Below, piece after piece: positions 44,761-53,698 of a stretch of DNA of 64,000 nt. How positions within the stretch are numbered: position 1 is the stretch's first letter; each line of letters opens with the position of its first letter. The notes beneath the pieces were generated by a model. The model saw only the letters and a list, made by a program, of their open reading frames with translations, ran no database searches and was not told where the DNA came from. Both the position numbers and the translations under genes were made by a program. The stretch is taken from assembly GCF_025264625.1 (NCBI RefSeq), contig NZ_CP093313.1, forward strand, positions 930,001 to 994,000, given 5' to 3'. The DNA comes from Occallatibacter riparius (lineage in GTDB: Bacteria; Acidobacteriota; Terriglobia; Terriglobales; Acidobacteriaceae).

Positions 44761-45900
44761 ATGCGCCTGAAGACAGATAAAACATGGTCGCAACAGGAGC
44801 TAGCGCTGAAACTGGGCGTCGGAACCGCGATGCAGAGCGGCCTGCTGACGTGGGAGCGCAAACGGCTGCTGATCCACGCAACGAAGACGGCGCTTGCGGC
44901 AACTCTCTGCTGGTGGCTCGCACTTCGATTCGGACTCCACGACGGCTACTGGGGAGCGATCAGCGCAATAATCGTGCTGCAATCGAACTTCGGGGCGACC
45001 ATCACGGCATCGAGAGATCGTATCCTCGGGACCCTAATCGGCGCCGTACTGGGGTTCACATTTTCTCTGTTCGGCACGCTGCCTTGGAACTACATAATCG
45101 CCGTTTTCATTGCGATCGCCATCTGCGGTCTGCTCGGTTTTCGCAGCAGTTCCCGACTTGCCGGAGTGACGATCACGATCGTGATGCTGGTTCAGTCAAG
45201 CTCTCACAAGGCAATCGCATTCGATCGCGTCCTGCAGGTGGTCCTCGGAATCATCGTGGCCCTCCTCGTCGCTACTCTGATACTCCCGGACCGCGCGCGC
45301 GTTGCTCTGCGTGATGGACTGGCCCAGGAGTTTCTCGTCCTAGGACACTTTTTCGAAGCCATTCTTCAGGGCTTCCGTGGATCGGCAGCAGGCAATCTGG
45401 ATGACCTGCGTCAGGACGCTCTCGCCTCCCTTCGCGCGAACAATCAACTGCTGCATGCATCGCGCAATGAGCCCTCGGGCGGCCCGGGATGGCGCGAAGG
45501 ACTCGCGATTCTCACGCGCTCAGGGCAATCGATCTTCGACTCGCTTGTCGCCCTGGAGATCGCGGTGCGAGGAAGCTCCGATGATGGATATGCCGAACAG
45601 CTGGAGCCTGTCCTGGGAAAGCTCGCAGCGGACATCCACGCCGGATTTCACTATGTAGCGGGGTGCATTCACAAGTGGCGATTTCACATTCCGCCGCCCA
45701 ACCTGCATCTTGAAGATGACATTGCGCAACTCGAGACGCGCATGGCCGAGTTACGGCCGAAAGGCATCAGCTTCTCGCAGGCCGAGATTCTGCGCGGCTA
45801 TGCGGTTCAACTCCATCTAAAGCAGCTTGCGCGCCTTCTCCGAGCTGCGCGTGTCGATACCAGCCAGGCCATTGGAGAATCGCAGGTCAGCAATTCTTAG
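44761..45900 (+). CDS. FUSC-family inner membrane protein
   Basis: Six helices in the first 180 residues (ATKTALAATLCWWLALRFGL..GYWGAISAIIVLQSNFGATITASRDRILGTLIGA, then two further pairs) match the FUSC/aromatic acid exporter-like fold, followed by a 200-residue helical cytoplasmic domain. Relatives export aromatic carboxylic acids (AaeB) or fusaric acid, often with partner adaptor proteins, none of which is adjacent here. ATG 44830 (MQSGLLTWERKRLLIHATK) is an equally likely start. Confidence 0.82.
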   Translation: MRLKTDKTWSQQELALKLGVGTAMQSGLLTWERKRLLIHATKTALAATLCWWLALRFGLHDGYWGAISAIIVLQSNFGATITASRDRILGTLIGAVLGFTFSLFGTLPWNYIIAVFIAIAICGLLGFRSSSRLAGVTITIVMLVQSSSHKAIAFDRVLQVVLGIIVALLVATLILPDRARVALRDGLAQEFLVLGHFFEAILQGFRGSAAGNLDDLRQDALASLRANNQLLHASRNEPSGGPGWREGLAILTRSGQSIFDSLVALEIAVRGSSDDGYAEQLEPVLGKLAADIHAGFHYVAGCIHKWRFHIPPPNLHLEDDIAQLETRMAELRPKGISFSQAEILRGYAVQLHLKQLARLLRAARVDTSQAIGESQVSNS

Positions 45901-45909
45901 TTGAGAAGC

Positions 45910-47085
45910 TCAGCGAAAGAATGCTCGGAGAGCTTCGACGCAGTTCTCAATCTCTTTGACTGGGATTGCATAACCGAAGCGAAGATGGCCCTCTCCCTGC
46001 GCTCCAAAAACCGAGCCAGGAATGGTGGCGATGTGTGCTTTCTCAAGCAAGATCTGCGCCGCCTTGCGGCTGTTCTTGTCGATCTTCTCCGTAAGCGGGA
46101 AAGCATAAAAGGCGCCGGCCGGCGGATCGCATTCGAGCCCGACGTCGTTCAGACCGGCAATCAGGATGTCCCGTCTCTTGCGGTATTCCTCGCGGCGCGC
46201 GCCAATGACGGACTCGGACGTAGTGAGCGCCTGAAGCATCGCGTGCTGCACGGGCGTAGCGACTCCGTTGGTGGAATATAGAATAATCTTCCGCAGCGCG
46301 GTCATGAAGGGCTCCTTCGCAACCGCGTAACCCGCGCGCCACCCCGTCATCGCATACGTCTTCGAAAACGTGAAGCAGGTGATCGTGCGCTCAAGCATCC
46401 CGGGCAATGATGCGATCGAGACATGCTCGCCGTCATACACCAGGTCCTCGTATGCTTCATCGGCGATCACGATCAGGTCGCGCTCGCGTGCAAAGGCGGC
46501 CACTTCTTCCGCTTCAGAACGTGTGAACACCAGGCCGCTCGGGTTCTGCGGAGTGTTGTAGTAAATGGCGCGAACACGCGGCGTGGAGAACTGCTCCAGC
46601 GTTTTGCGTACGCCATTGCGGCGCGCCGTAATGGTGGGGACCGACAGCGGGCGCGCCTGGGCGCCGGTCACCAGGTCACCGATGGGCGTCCAATAGGGCG
46701 AGAAAACCAGGGCGTCGTCCCCCGGATCAAGCACGCTCTGAAACGCCCCATATAGCGCCTGAGAACCACCAACTGTGACCAGCACCTCATCCGCCGTAAC
46801 TTGAATGCTGTTCTTGAATGCGAGTTTGTCAACAAGCGCTTGGCGCAGCGGCGGCAGACCAGACGACGGAGCATAGTGGGTCTGGTTCGCCACCAGCGCG
46901 CGCACTGCCGCGAATTTAATGTCATCTGGCGTCTCGAAAAACGGCTCGCCGCCATGCAGGGCGTGCACCTGCAGCCCTTCAGCGCGCATCGACATCACCT
47001 TGTTGCGAATCTGCACGATGTCGGAGAATCCAACTTCATCCAGCCGCTTGGCCAATCGAATTCCGTTCTGCCGCCTAACCGTCAT
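45910..47085 (-). CDS. Class I/II aminotransferase
   Basis: A PLP-dependent fold-type I enzyme: HYAPSSGLPPLRQAL, substrate region YYNTPQNPSGLVF, Asp in VIADEAYEDLVYDG, and PLP Lys in TFSKTYAMTGWRAGYAV, followed by Arg in LRFGYAI. It resembles the aspartate/aromatic aminotransferases of the AspC subgroup. The start is ATG 47085 (MTVRRQNG), with GAGGATG just upstream, rather than TTG 47103. It lies downstream of hisA on the same strand with 79 bases between, so read-through from the his operon is possible. Confidence 0.92.
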   Translation of the reverse strand: MTVRRQNGIRLAKRLDEVGFSDIVQIRNKVMSMRAEGLQVHALHGGEPFFETPDDIKFAAVRALVANQTHYAPSSGLPPLRQALVDKLAFKNSIQVTADEVLVTVGGSQALYGAFQSVLDPGDDALVFSPYWTPIGDLVTGAQARPLSVPTITARRNGVRKTLEQFSTPRVRAIYYNTPQNPSGLVFTRSEAEEVAAFARERDLIVIADEAYEDLVYDGEHVSIASLPGMLERTITCFTFSKTYAMTGWRAGYAVAKEPFMTALRKIILYSTNGVATPVQHAMLQALTTSESVIGARREEYRKRRDILIAGLNDVGLECDPPAGAFYAFPLTEKIDKNSRKAAQILLEKAHIATIPGSVFGAQGEGHLRFGYAIPVKEIENCVEALRAFFR

Positions 47086-47164
47086 GCCTGTAGCATCCTC
47101 CAAAGCCCCAACTCAGCATAGTCCACGCCGCAGACCGGCGCCTGCTTTCCGAGCGAAAGCAAAT

Positions 47165-47839
47165 CTACACGGCAAGCACTTCGGTGTAAACTGCCATTCC
47201 GGCCACGGCGTCAACGTGCAGCGCATCCAGCGTATCGATCTCCTGCTGACTTCTAATTCCGCCTGCCACGATGAGGTGTCGCTGCGTCAGGCCACGCAGG
47301 CGTCGGGCTGTCTCGATTGGGAAGCCGCCCATGAGGCCTTCTCCATCCACATGCGTGTAGAGAAAGGATGAGACGAACGGCTCCAATTGCGGAATCGCCT
47401 CGTCAGCCGTAAAGGCGACCTGCTCCTTCCAGCCTTTGACCGCAATGCGCCCCCCCTTGGTGTCGATGCCCGCCACCAGATGTTCTGACCCGACCGCGTC
47501 TGACAACTCTGACGCAAAGCCGGAGTTAACACCTGAAACAGAGAAAAGTGCCGAACCGATGATGACGCGCCTGGCGCCGTTTTCCAGCACGTGTCGCGCG
47601 CGTTCAATGGAGTGAATACCTCCTCCAACCTGACATGGCAGGCGCCGCGCAATCCGCTTCACGAGTTCCGAATTATCACCGGACCGCATAGCGGCATCCA
47701 GATCGATGAGCTGCACGAGCGGGAAACGAGAAAACTTCCGGATCCAGTATTCAAAGTCGTCGAAAGCCAGGCGGAGCTTCTCGCCTTGGACCAATTGAAC
47801 AATACGTCCGCCGAGCAGATCGATAGATGGAATCAGCAT
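47165..47839 (-). CDS. hisA: ProFAR isomerase
   Basis: A (beta/alpha)8 barrel related to HisF: general base Asp in IPSIDLLGG, the first phosphate site [29 protein letters not shown], the second catalytic Asp in [15 protein letters not shown], and [13 protein letters not shown] at the other phosphate site. It isomerises ProFAR to PRFAR in histidine synthesis. At 224 residues it is somewhat shorter than usual (about 240-245). It overlaps hisF by 7 bases and ends the operon. Confidence 0.93.
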   Translation of the reverse strand: MLIPSIDLLGGRIVQLVQGEKLRLAFDDFEYWIRKFSRFPLVQLIDLDAAMRSGDNSELVKRIARRLPCQVGGGIHSIERARHVLENGARRVIIGSALFSVSGVNSGFASELSDAVGSEHLVAGIDTKGGRIAVKGWKEQVAFTADEAIPQLEPFVSSFLYTHVDGEGLMGGFPIETARRLRGLTQRHLIVAGGIRSQQEIDTLDALHVDAVAGMAVYTEVLAV

Positions 47840-48612
47840 GGCAACCTCACTGGAACTCCTGAAGCGGCAAGTTCTTGCTTGAGCGATCTGGCGCTGGACA
47901 CGCCGAAATGGAAGATGCTCGCGGCCAAAGCCGCATCAGCCTTGCCGCGCGCAAACACATCTGCAAAGTGCGCAACCGTTCCTGCGCCGCCCGATGCGAT
48001 GACCGGAATGCTTACCGATTCACTCACCGCGGCCGTCAGCTCGCAATCGAATCCGTTGCGCGTTCCGTCCGAATCCATCGAGGTAAGTAGGATCTCGCCT
48101 GCACCCCGCGCTTCGGCTTCGCGCGCCCACTCAACTACACGACGTCCTGAGGGCTTGCGCCCGCCTTGCACAAACACCTGCGCATTCCGAACAGGATCCG
48201 CGGCAGCTGGGTCCCGCCGCGCATCGATCGCAACGACCACCGCCTGTGCACCGAAACTCCGGCCTATCGACTCAATCAGCGATGGGTTCGCCAGTGCCGC
48301 GGAATTGATGCTGACCTTGTCTGCCCCTGCTTCGAACACCTGTTCCGCATCGGAGGCAGTCCGAATACCTCCCCCGACAGTAAACGGGACGAAGAGTTCG
48401 CGCGCAGTTCGCTGAACTGTATCGAGCAACGTCTTCCGCCCCTCATGGGTAGCCGTAATATCGAGCAGCACGATCTCATCCGCGCCTTCCTGCGCGTGAC
48501 GGGCCGCAAGAGCGGCAGGGTCACCGGCGTCCACGAGATCGACGAACTGCACGCCTTTCACCACGCGTCCAGCGTGAACGTCGAGGCAGGCGATAATGCG
48601 TTTGGTCAGCAT
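47833..48612 (-). CDS. hisF: Imidazole glycerol phosphate synthase, cyclase subunit
   Basis: A classic HisF barrel: [20 protein letters not shown] with the catalytic Asp, [52 protein letters not shown] and [10 protein letters not shown]. It joins ammonia from HisH to PRFAR, forming IGP and AICAR. The start ATG 48612 overlaps the hisH stop by 7 bases; the frame open to 48633 is not used because the family N terminus begins at MLTKRI. Confidence 0.97.
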   Translation of the reverse strand: MLTKRIIACLDVHAGRVVKGVQFVDLVDAGDPAALAARHAQEGADEIVLLDITATHEGRKTLLDTVQRTARELFVPFTVGGGIRTASDAEQVFEAGADKVSINSAALANPSLIESIGRSFGAQAVVVAIDARRDPAAADPVRNAQVFVQGGRKPSGRRVVEWAREAEARGAGEILLTSMDSDGTRNGFDCELTAAVSESVSIPVIASGGAGTVAHFADVFARGKADAALAASIFHFGVSSARSLKQELAASGVPVRLPC

Positions 48613-49226
48613 GCTTCTCCGTTCGGAGTCCAATCAAGAAAATTGCGCAAGATGCGAAGGCCGGTTGCGGACGACTTTTCCGGATGAAACTGGACGCCCA
48701 TCACGTTGTCACGTTCGACGGCGGCCGCGAAGTCGTCAATGTAGTTAGTGACGGCGCACGTATCGGCAGAGATAGGCGCGCGGTAAGAATGCGTAAAGTA
48801 AACGTGTTCTCCGGCCGCGACGCCGGCGAGAAGCCGTGATCCGATGCGCGGAGTGATTGCATTCCATCCAACGTGGGGAACTTTCTGTCCACACTCGCGG
48901 AAGCGTTCGCACGACCCGGAGAAATGGCTCAGGCCAAGACACTCCGGCGCTTCCGTCGATCCAGCATAGAGCCACTGCATGCCGACGCAAATACCAAGGA
49001 AAGGAACTGCACGATCAACCGCAGCACGAATTGCGGAAGTCATACCTGTCGCATCCAGAAGCCGGGTCGCAGAGAAGTGGCCAACCCCCGGAAGGACGAG
49101 CCGTTCCGCAGAGCCGATCATCGAGAGATCGTGGTCAGTCACCTCGACGTCTGCACCCAGGTGGCGCAACGCCTTCACCACCGAGGTGAGGTTCCCGGCC
49201 TTGTAGTCAATGACAGTGACGCGCAT
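48606..49226 (-). CDS. hisH: Imidazole glycerol phosphate synthase, glutaminase subunit
   Basis: Class I glutamine amidotransferase of 206 residues: nucleophile Cys in [13 protein letters not shown] and the His/Glu pair in [13 protein letters not shown]. It supplies ammonia to HisF. The start is ATG 49226 ([16 protein letters not shown]); it shares one base with the hisB stop codon (TGATG), so translation is probably coupled. Confidence 0.96.
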   Translation of the reverse strand: MRVTVIDYKAGNLTSVVKALRHLGADVEVTDHDLSMIGSAERLVLPGVGHFSATRLLDATGMTSAIRAAVDRAVPFLGICVGMQWLYAGSTEAPECLGLSHFSGSCERFRECGQKVPHVGWNAITPRIGSRLLAGVAAGEHVYFTHSYRAPISADTCAVTNYIDDFAAAVERDNVMGVQFHPEKSSATGLRILRNFLDWTPNGEAC

Positions 49227-49861
49227 CAGAGCAGGCCCTTCGTCGATGGCAACATCTCGCCGAGTTGTTTGTCGCGGCTGCATGCAACGCGCATCGCACG
49301 CGCGAACGCCTTGAAGATGGCTTCGATCTTATGATGATTTGACCGCCCGTACATTGTTTTGACATGCACGTTGGCCCGTGCCCCACGCGCAAATCCCTCG
49401 AAGAAATCCGTCACCAACTCCGTCTGTAGATCGCCCACGAGTCGTGTCCGCACTTTGCTATCGACTGCGAACGCGGCACGGCCACTCAGATCAACGGCCG
49501 CGATAGCGAGCGTCTCATCCATCGGCATGAGGAAGTAGCCAGCCCTCAATATCCCGCGCTTGTCGCCGAGTGCGCGATCAAATGCTTCACCCAAAGCGAT
49601 ACCCACGTCCTCAACCGTGTGATGCTGATCCACGTCGAGATCGCCATCGCATTTGAGCGTCAGGTCGAAAGCTCCGTGACGCGTAAACAGCTCGAGCATG
49701 TGGTCGAAGAAACGAATGCCCGTGCCGACCTCGTACCGGCCGCTGCCCTCGATTGTGAGTTGGATCGCGATGCGCGTCTCCGTCGTATTGCGCTCAAACT
49801 GAGCGGAGCGCAGGGCCGTTTGCGTTTTGGGTGCCGAAGCGGGACTCTTCTTCGTCGTCAT
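49226..49861 (-). CDS. hisB: Imidazoleglycerol-phosphate dehydratase
   Basis: Monofunctional HisB dehydratase, 211 residues, with the metal-binding repeats [34 protein letters not shown], and a second set in [17 protein letters not shown]. An N-terminal extension of about 18 residues precedes the conserved core. The histidinol-phosphatase half found in enterobacterial HisB is absent, and no phosphatase gene is in the operon. It overlaps hisC by 4 bases. Confidence 0.96.
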   Translation of the reverse strand: MTTKKSPASAPKTQTALRSAQFERNTTETRIAIQLTIEGSGRYEVGTGIRFFDHMLELFTRHGAFDLTLKCDGDLDVDQHHTVEDVGIALGEAFDRALGDKRGILRAGYFLMPMDETLAIAAVDLSGRAAFAVDSKVRTRLVGDLQTELVTDFFEGFARGARANVHVKTMYGRSNHHKIEAIFKAFARAMRVACSRDKQLGEMLPSTKGLL

Positions 49862-50958
49862 GCTTCCTTCTCCTTGCCGTTGCGCATCAGGCCGATCACC
49901 TCTTTGAGAACCTCTGCAGCGAGCCGCATCTGTTCGCGCGTGCCGATCGTGACGCGAACACAGCCATCACAGCCGGGATCGTTGCTCCTGTCGCGCACCA
50001 GCACCCCGGCGGAGTTCATTCGGCGAACAAAATCGCGGTGTTCCGATCCTATATAAGCAAGCACAAAATTGGCCTGGCTCGACCATCTGCGAAGCCCGGC
50101 TGCGTCGATAGCAGACTCAAACTCCTTTCGAGCAGCAAGGACCTCTCCGACATACCAGTTCAGATAATCGGTGTCGTTCAATGCAGCCGGAATACACGCA
50201 AGAGCAACGGAATTCACGCTGTAGGGAGAGATCACACGGCGCATCCACTTCATCTGCTCCGCTGATCCCGCCAGAACCCCTACGCGCAGGCCGGCAAGGC
50301 CGTAGGCCTTCGAGAACGTACGCGCAACCACGAGGTTCGGTATCGAATTGAGAAGGTCGATAGCTGTCTCGCCGTAGAAGTGGAAGTAAGCTTCGTCCAC
50401 GAGAATCACCGCGTGCGGCGCTCGCTGAGCTATGGTTATGATCTGTTCACGCGTAATCACACTGCCGGAGGGGCTGTTGGGGTTGGCAAGCGCAATCACT
50501 TTCGTACGTGGCGAGATCCCATCTAGCAATGCCTTGAATGGAAACACCAGGTCATCGCCGGCCTGCACGGTTACGATCCTCGCGTCCGTTGCAGATGCAT
50601 ACACCTCGTACATCGTGTACGTCGGCACAGGCAGCAGCAACTCATCGCCGGAATCCAGGAATGTTTGGAACAGTACGTGTATGGCTTCATCCACGCCATT
50701 TGTGAGAAGAACTTGCTCCGGCGTAACGCGCAGATGTTGGGCGACCTGCGCTTCGACAGTTTCACGCTCTGGATAGCGCGTGAGGTCGCCTGCCGAAATC
50801 TGGCTCAGCACTTCGCGCACTGCCGGTGAACACGCGATTGTATTTTCGTTGAAATCCAGCCGCAGAGCATCGCGGCAGCCAAGCGGAGGATGATACTCCT
50901 TCATGGCTTGGACACGTGCTCGAGGTTGAGGCCCGGCAGTTGCGGTTACGTCACCCAT
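49858..50958 (-). CDS. hisC: Histidinol-phosphate aminotransferase
   Basis: PLP aminotransferase of 366 residues with [14 protein letters not shown] at the N terminus, [42 protein letters not shown], and PLP Lys in [16 protein letters not shown]. It converts imidazole-acetol phosphate to histidinol phosphate. The start ATG 50958 overlaps hisD by 8 bases. A second aminotransferase at 45910 is not of the HisC type. Confidence 0.95.
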   Translation of the reverse strand: MGDVTATAGPQPRARVQAMKEYHPPLGCRDALRLDFNENTIACSPAVREVLSQISAGDLTRYPERETVEAQVAQHLRVTPEQVLLTNGVDEAIHVLFQTFLDSGDELLLPVPTYTMYEVYASATDARIVTVQAGDDLVFPFKALLDGISPRTKVIALANPNSPSGSVITREQIITIAQRAPHAVILVDEAYFHFYGETAIDLLNSIPNLVVARTFSKAYGLAGLRVGVLAGSAEQMKWMRRVISPYSVNSVALACIPAALNDTDYLNWYVGEVLAARKEFESAIDAAGLRRWSSQANFVLAYIGSEHRDFVRRMNSAGVLVRDRSNDPGCDGCVRVTIGTREQMRLAAEVLKEVIGLMRNGKEKEA

Positions 50959-52240
50959 TGGAACTCCTCGATTTCCGGGGCTTCGATAGTCTCACCAGAA
51001 TCGCCTCTGCGTGCCCAACCAGGCCTTCAGCCCGCGCGAGTAGAAATGCCTCCGGTCCAAGCTCGCGCATTGAGGCGGATGTGTACTCCTGCACCGTAAT
51101 CAGCTTCACAAAGTCATTCACGCTGAGGCCACCGCGAACACGCGCCATGCCGCCCGTGGGCAGAGTGTGGTTCGGCCCGGAGATGTAATCACCCATTGGT
51201 TGCGCCGACCAGCGGCCCACGAACACCGAACCCGCGCTCTGAACCCATGAGAGATCAGCAAAAGAATCGACGGTGAGATGCTCGGGTGCGATCCTGTTTG
51301 TTAGATCGCGAGCCTCAGCCGGTGTCGCTGTGAGGAGAACCACGCCATTCCTTTGCAGAGACTCTTTCGCAACGGGATTACTCCTCGCGCGATCCTTTAC
51401 TTCCGTCATCACTGTCCGGGCAAGCTCTTCGCGTGAGGTGATGAAGATGGCCAGCGCCTCGGGATCGTGCTCGGCCTGCGCGACGAGATCGGAAGCTATC
51501 TCAGCGGGCCGGCCCTTTTCACTGGTGACAACGATTTCTGTCGGCCCAGCAAGCATGTCAATCGCACAGTCGAACGCAACCGTTCGTTTTGCCGCCGTGA
51601 CGTAGAGATTGCCCGGCCCCACGATTTTTTCGACCCGCGGGATGGACGCAGTGCCATAAGCGAGAGCCGCAATTCCATGCGCCCCACCAATGCGGTAGAA
51701 CTCCGAGATGCCCAGCAGATGCGCGGCAGCCAAAGCTTCAACCGCCGGGCGAGGCGATATGGCCACAACCCGCGGAACGCCCGCGACCTGTGCCGGTATC
51801 GCTGTCATCAGCAAGGTTGAGGGTAAGGGGTGCCGCCCGCTGGGAACGTAGCATCCAACCGCTCCGATCGGCCTGACGACTTGGCCTCTGGTCAACCCGT
51901 CGGCGGATGTTTCAGTCCACGACTGCGGCATCTGCTTCTCGGCAAAGCTGCGGATCTGTTCCGCGGCCGTGCTCAGTGCCGTTCTGAGAGCGGGCTCGAT
52001 GCGCTCCCATGCCTCCGCCATCTCTTCGCGCGTGACGCGAAGTGATTCAGCGCCAGGCAAGCCATCGAACTCGCGACCATAGCGCAGCAAAGCGCGATCG
52101 CCCTGGTTTCGGACCGACGAGACAATGCGGCTCACGGCGGGCATCACCGTATCGAGCGCAGCACCCCCACGCACTTCGAGCGTCGCGATCAACTCGGCCG
52201 CCGATTGTCTGCTTCGCCCGAATGTGCGAATCAGCTTCAT
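50951..52240 (-). CDS. hisD: Histidinol dehydrogenase
   Basis: A 429-residue HisD with the catalytic-site and zinc-site segments GCYVPSGRHPLPSTLLMTAIPAQVAG, FYRIGGAHGIAALAYGT, GPGNLYVTAAKR, EQAEHDPE-type AQAEHDPEALAI, HLTVDSFADL and GPNHTLPTGG. It oxidises histidinol to histidine in two NAD-linked steps. It begins 15 bases after hisG. Confidence 0.97.
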   Translation of the reverse strand: MKLIRTFGRSRQSAAELIATLEVRGGAALDTVMPAVSRIVSSVRNQGDRALLRYGREFDGLPGAESLRVTREEMAEAWERIEPALRTALSTAAEQIRSFAEKQMPQSWTETSADGLTRGQVVRPIGAVGCYVPSGRHPLPSTLLMTAIPAQVAGVPRVVAISPRPAVEALAAAHLLGISEFYRIGGAHGIAALAYGTASIPRVEKIVGPGNLYVTAAKRTVAFDCAIDMLAGPTEIVVTSEKGRPAEIASDLVAQAEHDPEALAIFITSREELARTVMTEVKDRARSNPVAKESLQRNGVVLLTATPAEARDLTNRIAPEHLTVDSFADLSWVQSAGSVFVGRWSAQPMGDYISGPNHTLPTGGMARVRGGLSVNDFVKLITVQEYTSASMRELGPEAFLLARAEGLVGHAEAILVRLSKPRKSRSSNG

Positions 52241-52255
52241 CTTGCCTCCGCTGTG

Positions 52256-53128
52256 CTAGAGCACGACCTTGTTCAATGGGTATTCGACGATGCCCGTAGC
52301 GTTTGCAGCCTTGAGGCGAGGAATCACGTTGCGCGCCATGCGCTCATCCAGGATTGTGTTCACCGCGACCCACTCCGAGTCGCTCAACTGCGAAACCGTC
52401 GGTGAGTTCAGCGCGGGGAGCACCGAGAGCACAGCATCCAGATCGGACCGCTTGACGTTGAGCATGAGCCCCACCTGCGACTGCGCATCAATGGCGCCGC
52501 GCAGCATGAGCGCGATGGAATCGATCTTGTTGCGCTTCCAATCATCAGCAAGAGCCGACTTGCTGGCGATCAGGTGCGTCTCGCTCTCCAGCACCGTGTC
52601 GATGATCTTGAGGTGATTCGCCTTGAGCGAGCTGCCGGTCTCTGTGACCTCAACAATCGCGTCCGCGAGCATGGGCGGCTTCACTTCAGTCGCGCCCCAG
52701 CTGAATTCGACCTTCACGTTTACGCCGCGATCTGCGAAGTAGCGCTTGCTCACTTCCACAAGCTCTGTGGCGATGATCTTGCCCTCGAGGTCCTCAGCCT
52801 TTTCAAATCCGCTGTTCTCGGGCACCGCCAGCACCCAACGCACCTTCCGGCGGCTCTGCTTGGCATAAGTGAGCGACGTAACGCTCGCGACGTCGAGACC
52901 GCTCTCCACCACCCAATCAATTCCGGTCAGCCCGGCATCGAGCACGCCGTGATCGACATACCTTGCCATCTCCTGCGCGCGGATCAGCATGCACTCGATC
53001 TCGCTGTCGTCGATGGATGGGAAATACGAACGGCCATCCGCGTAGATGTTCCACCCTGCCCGCTTGAAAAGAGCGATGGTCGCTTCCTGCAGGCTGCCTT
53101 TGGGAATTCCCAAACGAAGCTTAGGCAT
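52256..53128 (-). CDS. hisG: ATP phosphoribosyltransferase, long form
   Basis: The first enzyme of histidine synthesis: [37 protein letters not shown], and a PRPP-binding segment [16 protein letters not shown]. At 290 residues with a C-terminal regulatory domain (from about residue 215, [21 protein letters not shown]) it is the long, histidine-feedback-inhibited form that does not need HisZ. The start ATG 53128 has AGGAGG six bases upstream and overlaps hisI by 8 bases. Confidence 0.97.
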   Translation of the reverse strand: MPKLRLGIPKGSLQEATIALFKRAGWNIYADGRSYFPSIDDSEIECMLIRAQEMARYVDHGVLDAGLTGIDWVVESGLDVASVTSLTYAKQSRRKVRWVLAVPENSGFEKAEDLEGKIIATELVEVSKRYFADRGVNVKVEFSWGATEVKPPMLADAIVEVTETGSSLKANHLKIIDTVLESETHLIASKSALADDWKRNKIDSIALMLRGAIDAQSQVGLMLNVKRSDLDAVLSVLPALNSPTVSQLSDSEWVAVNTILDERMARNVIPRLKAANATGIVEYPLNKVVL

Positions 53129-53468
53129 TGCCGACCTCCTGCGCATTCGAACCAACCTCGATAGGACGCGTGAAGCAACTCACTGTGCCTTCGTGGCAGA
53201 CCAGGCCATCGCCTTCCACTTCCACGCGAAACAGCAGCGTGTCGTTGTCGCAATCAGTCGAAGCGGAGATAACGCGCAAGCGATTACCGCTGCTCTCGCC
53301 CTTCATCCACAGCTTCTGGCGTGTGCGGCTCCAGAAGGTAACGAAGCCGGTTTCAAGTGTCTTCGCGTAGCTGGTGGGATTGAGGAAGCCCAGCATCAAT
53401 ACTTCGCCGGTCCGCGCATCCTGCACAATTCCCGGCGCCAGGCCGTCCATCTTTTCAAAATCGATCAT
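53121..53468 (-). CDS. hisI: Phosphoribosyl-AMP cyclohydrolase
   Basis: A 115-residue HisI with [44 protein letters not shown] and CHEGTVSCF; the Asp and Cys residues bind magnesium and zinc. It opens the purine ring of PR-AMP. Only the cyclohydrolase domain is present: the HisE pyrophosphohydrolase is neither fused nor in this operon. It is the first structural gene of the operon; 36 bases separate it from the leader's terminator. No strong ribosome site precedes ATG 53468. Confidence 0.95.
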   Translation of the reverse strand: MIDFEKMDGLAPGIVQDARTGEVLMLGFLNPTSYAKTLETGFVTFWSRTRQKLWMKGESSGNRLRVISASTDCDNDTLLFRVEVEGDGLVCHEGTVSCFTRPIEVGSNAQEVGNA

Positions 53469-53504
53469 GTCTGCTGTCTCGCTTTGGATTGGAATTAGAG
53501 CACG

Positions 53505-53535
53505 AAAAAGCCCGCTGGCTGGTTGCCGGCGGGCT
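53505..53535 (-). terminator. Histidine-operon attenuator terminator
   Basis: On the minus strand, an eleven-pair stem AGCCCGCCGGC/GCCAGCGGGCT (one G-U pair) with a 5-nt loop is followed by TTTTT, 24 bases after the leader-peptide stop codon and 36 before hisI. Its 5' arm CCGCCGGC (53525-53532) is also exactly complementary to GCCGGCGG (53580-53587) inside the leader peptide gene, giving an 8-base antiterminator. That arrangement means premature termination when histidine is plentiful. Confidence 0.88.
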
Positions 53536-53559
53536 GGGTGATTCTTAGATCTGGTGGGC

Positions 53560-53637
53560 CTAGATCAGGCCATAGCAGTCCGCCGGCATGGAATGTCCAT
53601 GATGGTGGTGATGGCCGTGATGGTGGCGGATCTGCAT
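53560..53637 (-). CDS. hisL: Histidine-operon leader peptide (attenuator)
   Basis: A 25-codon frame on the minus strand, ATG 53637 to TAG 53560, encodes MQIR, then eleven residues of which nine are His (HHHGHHHHHGH), then SMPADCYGLI. His codons span 53593-53625. Shortage of charged tRNA-His would stall the ribosome there and leave the downstream antiterminator strand free, so hisIGDCBHFA is transcribed; a ribosome reaching the stop codon would cover that strand and let the terminator form. The ribosome site is poor, and an in-frame GTG at 53667 could be an earlier start. Confidence 0.88.
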   Translation of the reverse strand: MQIRHHHGHHHHHGHSMPADCYGLI

Positions 53638-53647
53638 CTGCTTTTGA

Positions 53648-53676
53648 CCATAATGGCACAACGCCACATGTGTCAA
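53648..53676 (-). promoter_or_regulatory. Candidate his operon promoter
   Basis: On the minus strand TTGACA (53671-53676) is a perfect -35 box, with TTATGG (53648-53653) 17 bases on as a fair -10. The predicted start of transcription would be only a few bases before the leader ATG, so the leader would be nearly leaderless, which leaves some doubt about the exact promoter. Confidence 0.5.
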
Positions 53677-53681
53677 ATACT

Positions 53682-53698
53682 TTCCTAGTACCTAGGAA
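53682..53698. promoter_or_regulatory. 17-bp palindrome at the his promoter
   Basis: TTCCTAG-TAC-CTAGGAA is a perfect palindrome with seven-base arms. It covers the mscS-type stop codon and ends five bases upstream of the his -35 box, a placement suited to a regulator-binding site. Confidence 0.4.

Noticed and set aside
45910..47085. Second aminotransferase as a duplicate hisC
   Set aside because: Its motifs are of the aspartate/aromatic type and it sits past the operon end; the true hisC is at 49858-50958.
53505..53535. Hairpin as a plain terminator of the mechanosensitive channel gene
   Set aside because: It lies 157 bases beyond that gene's stop and after a promoter and leader frame; the exact antiterminator complement favours an attenuator, though it may also end channel transcripts.
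53593..53625. Run of His codons as a possible engineered His tag or simple repeat
   Set aside because: Codons are mixed CAC/CAT with Gly interruptions, in frame with a start, a stop, a terminator and an antiterminator directly before his genes, so a leader peptide explains it better.
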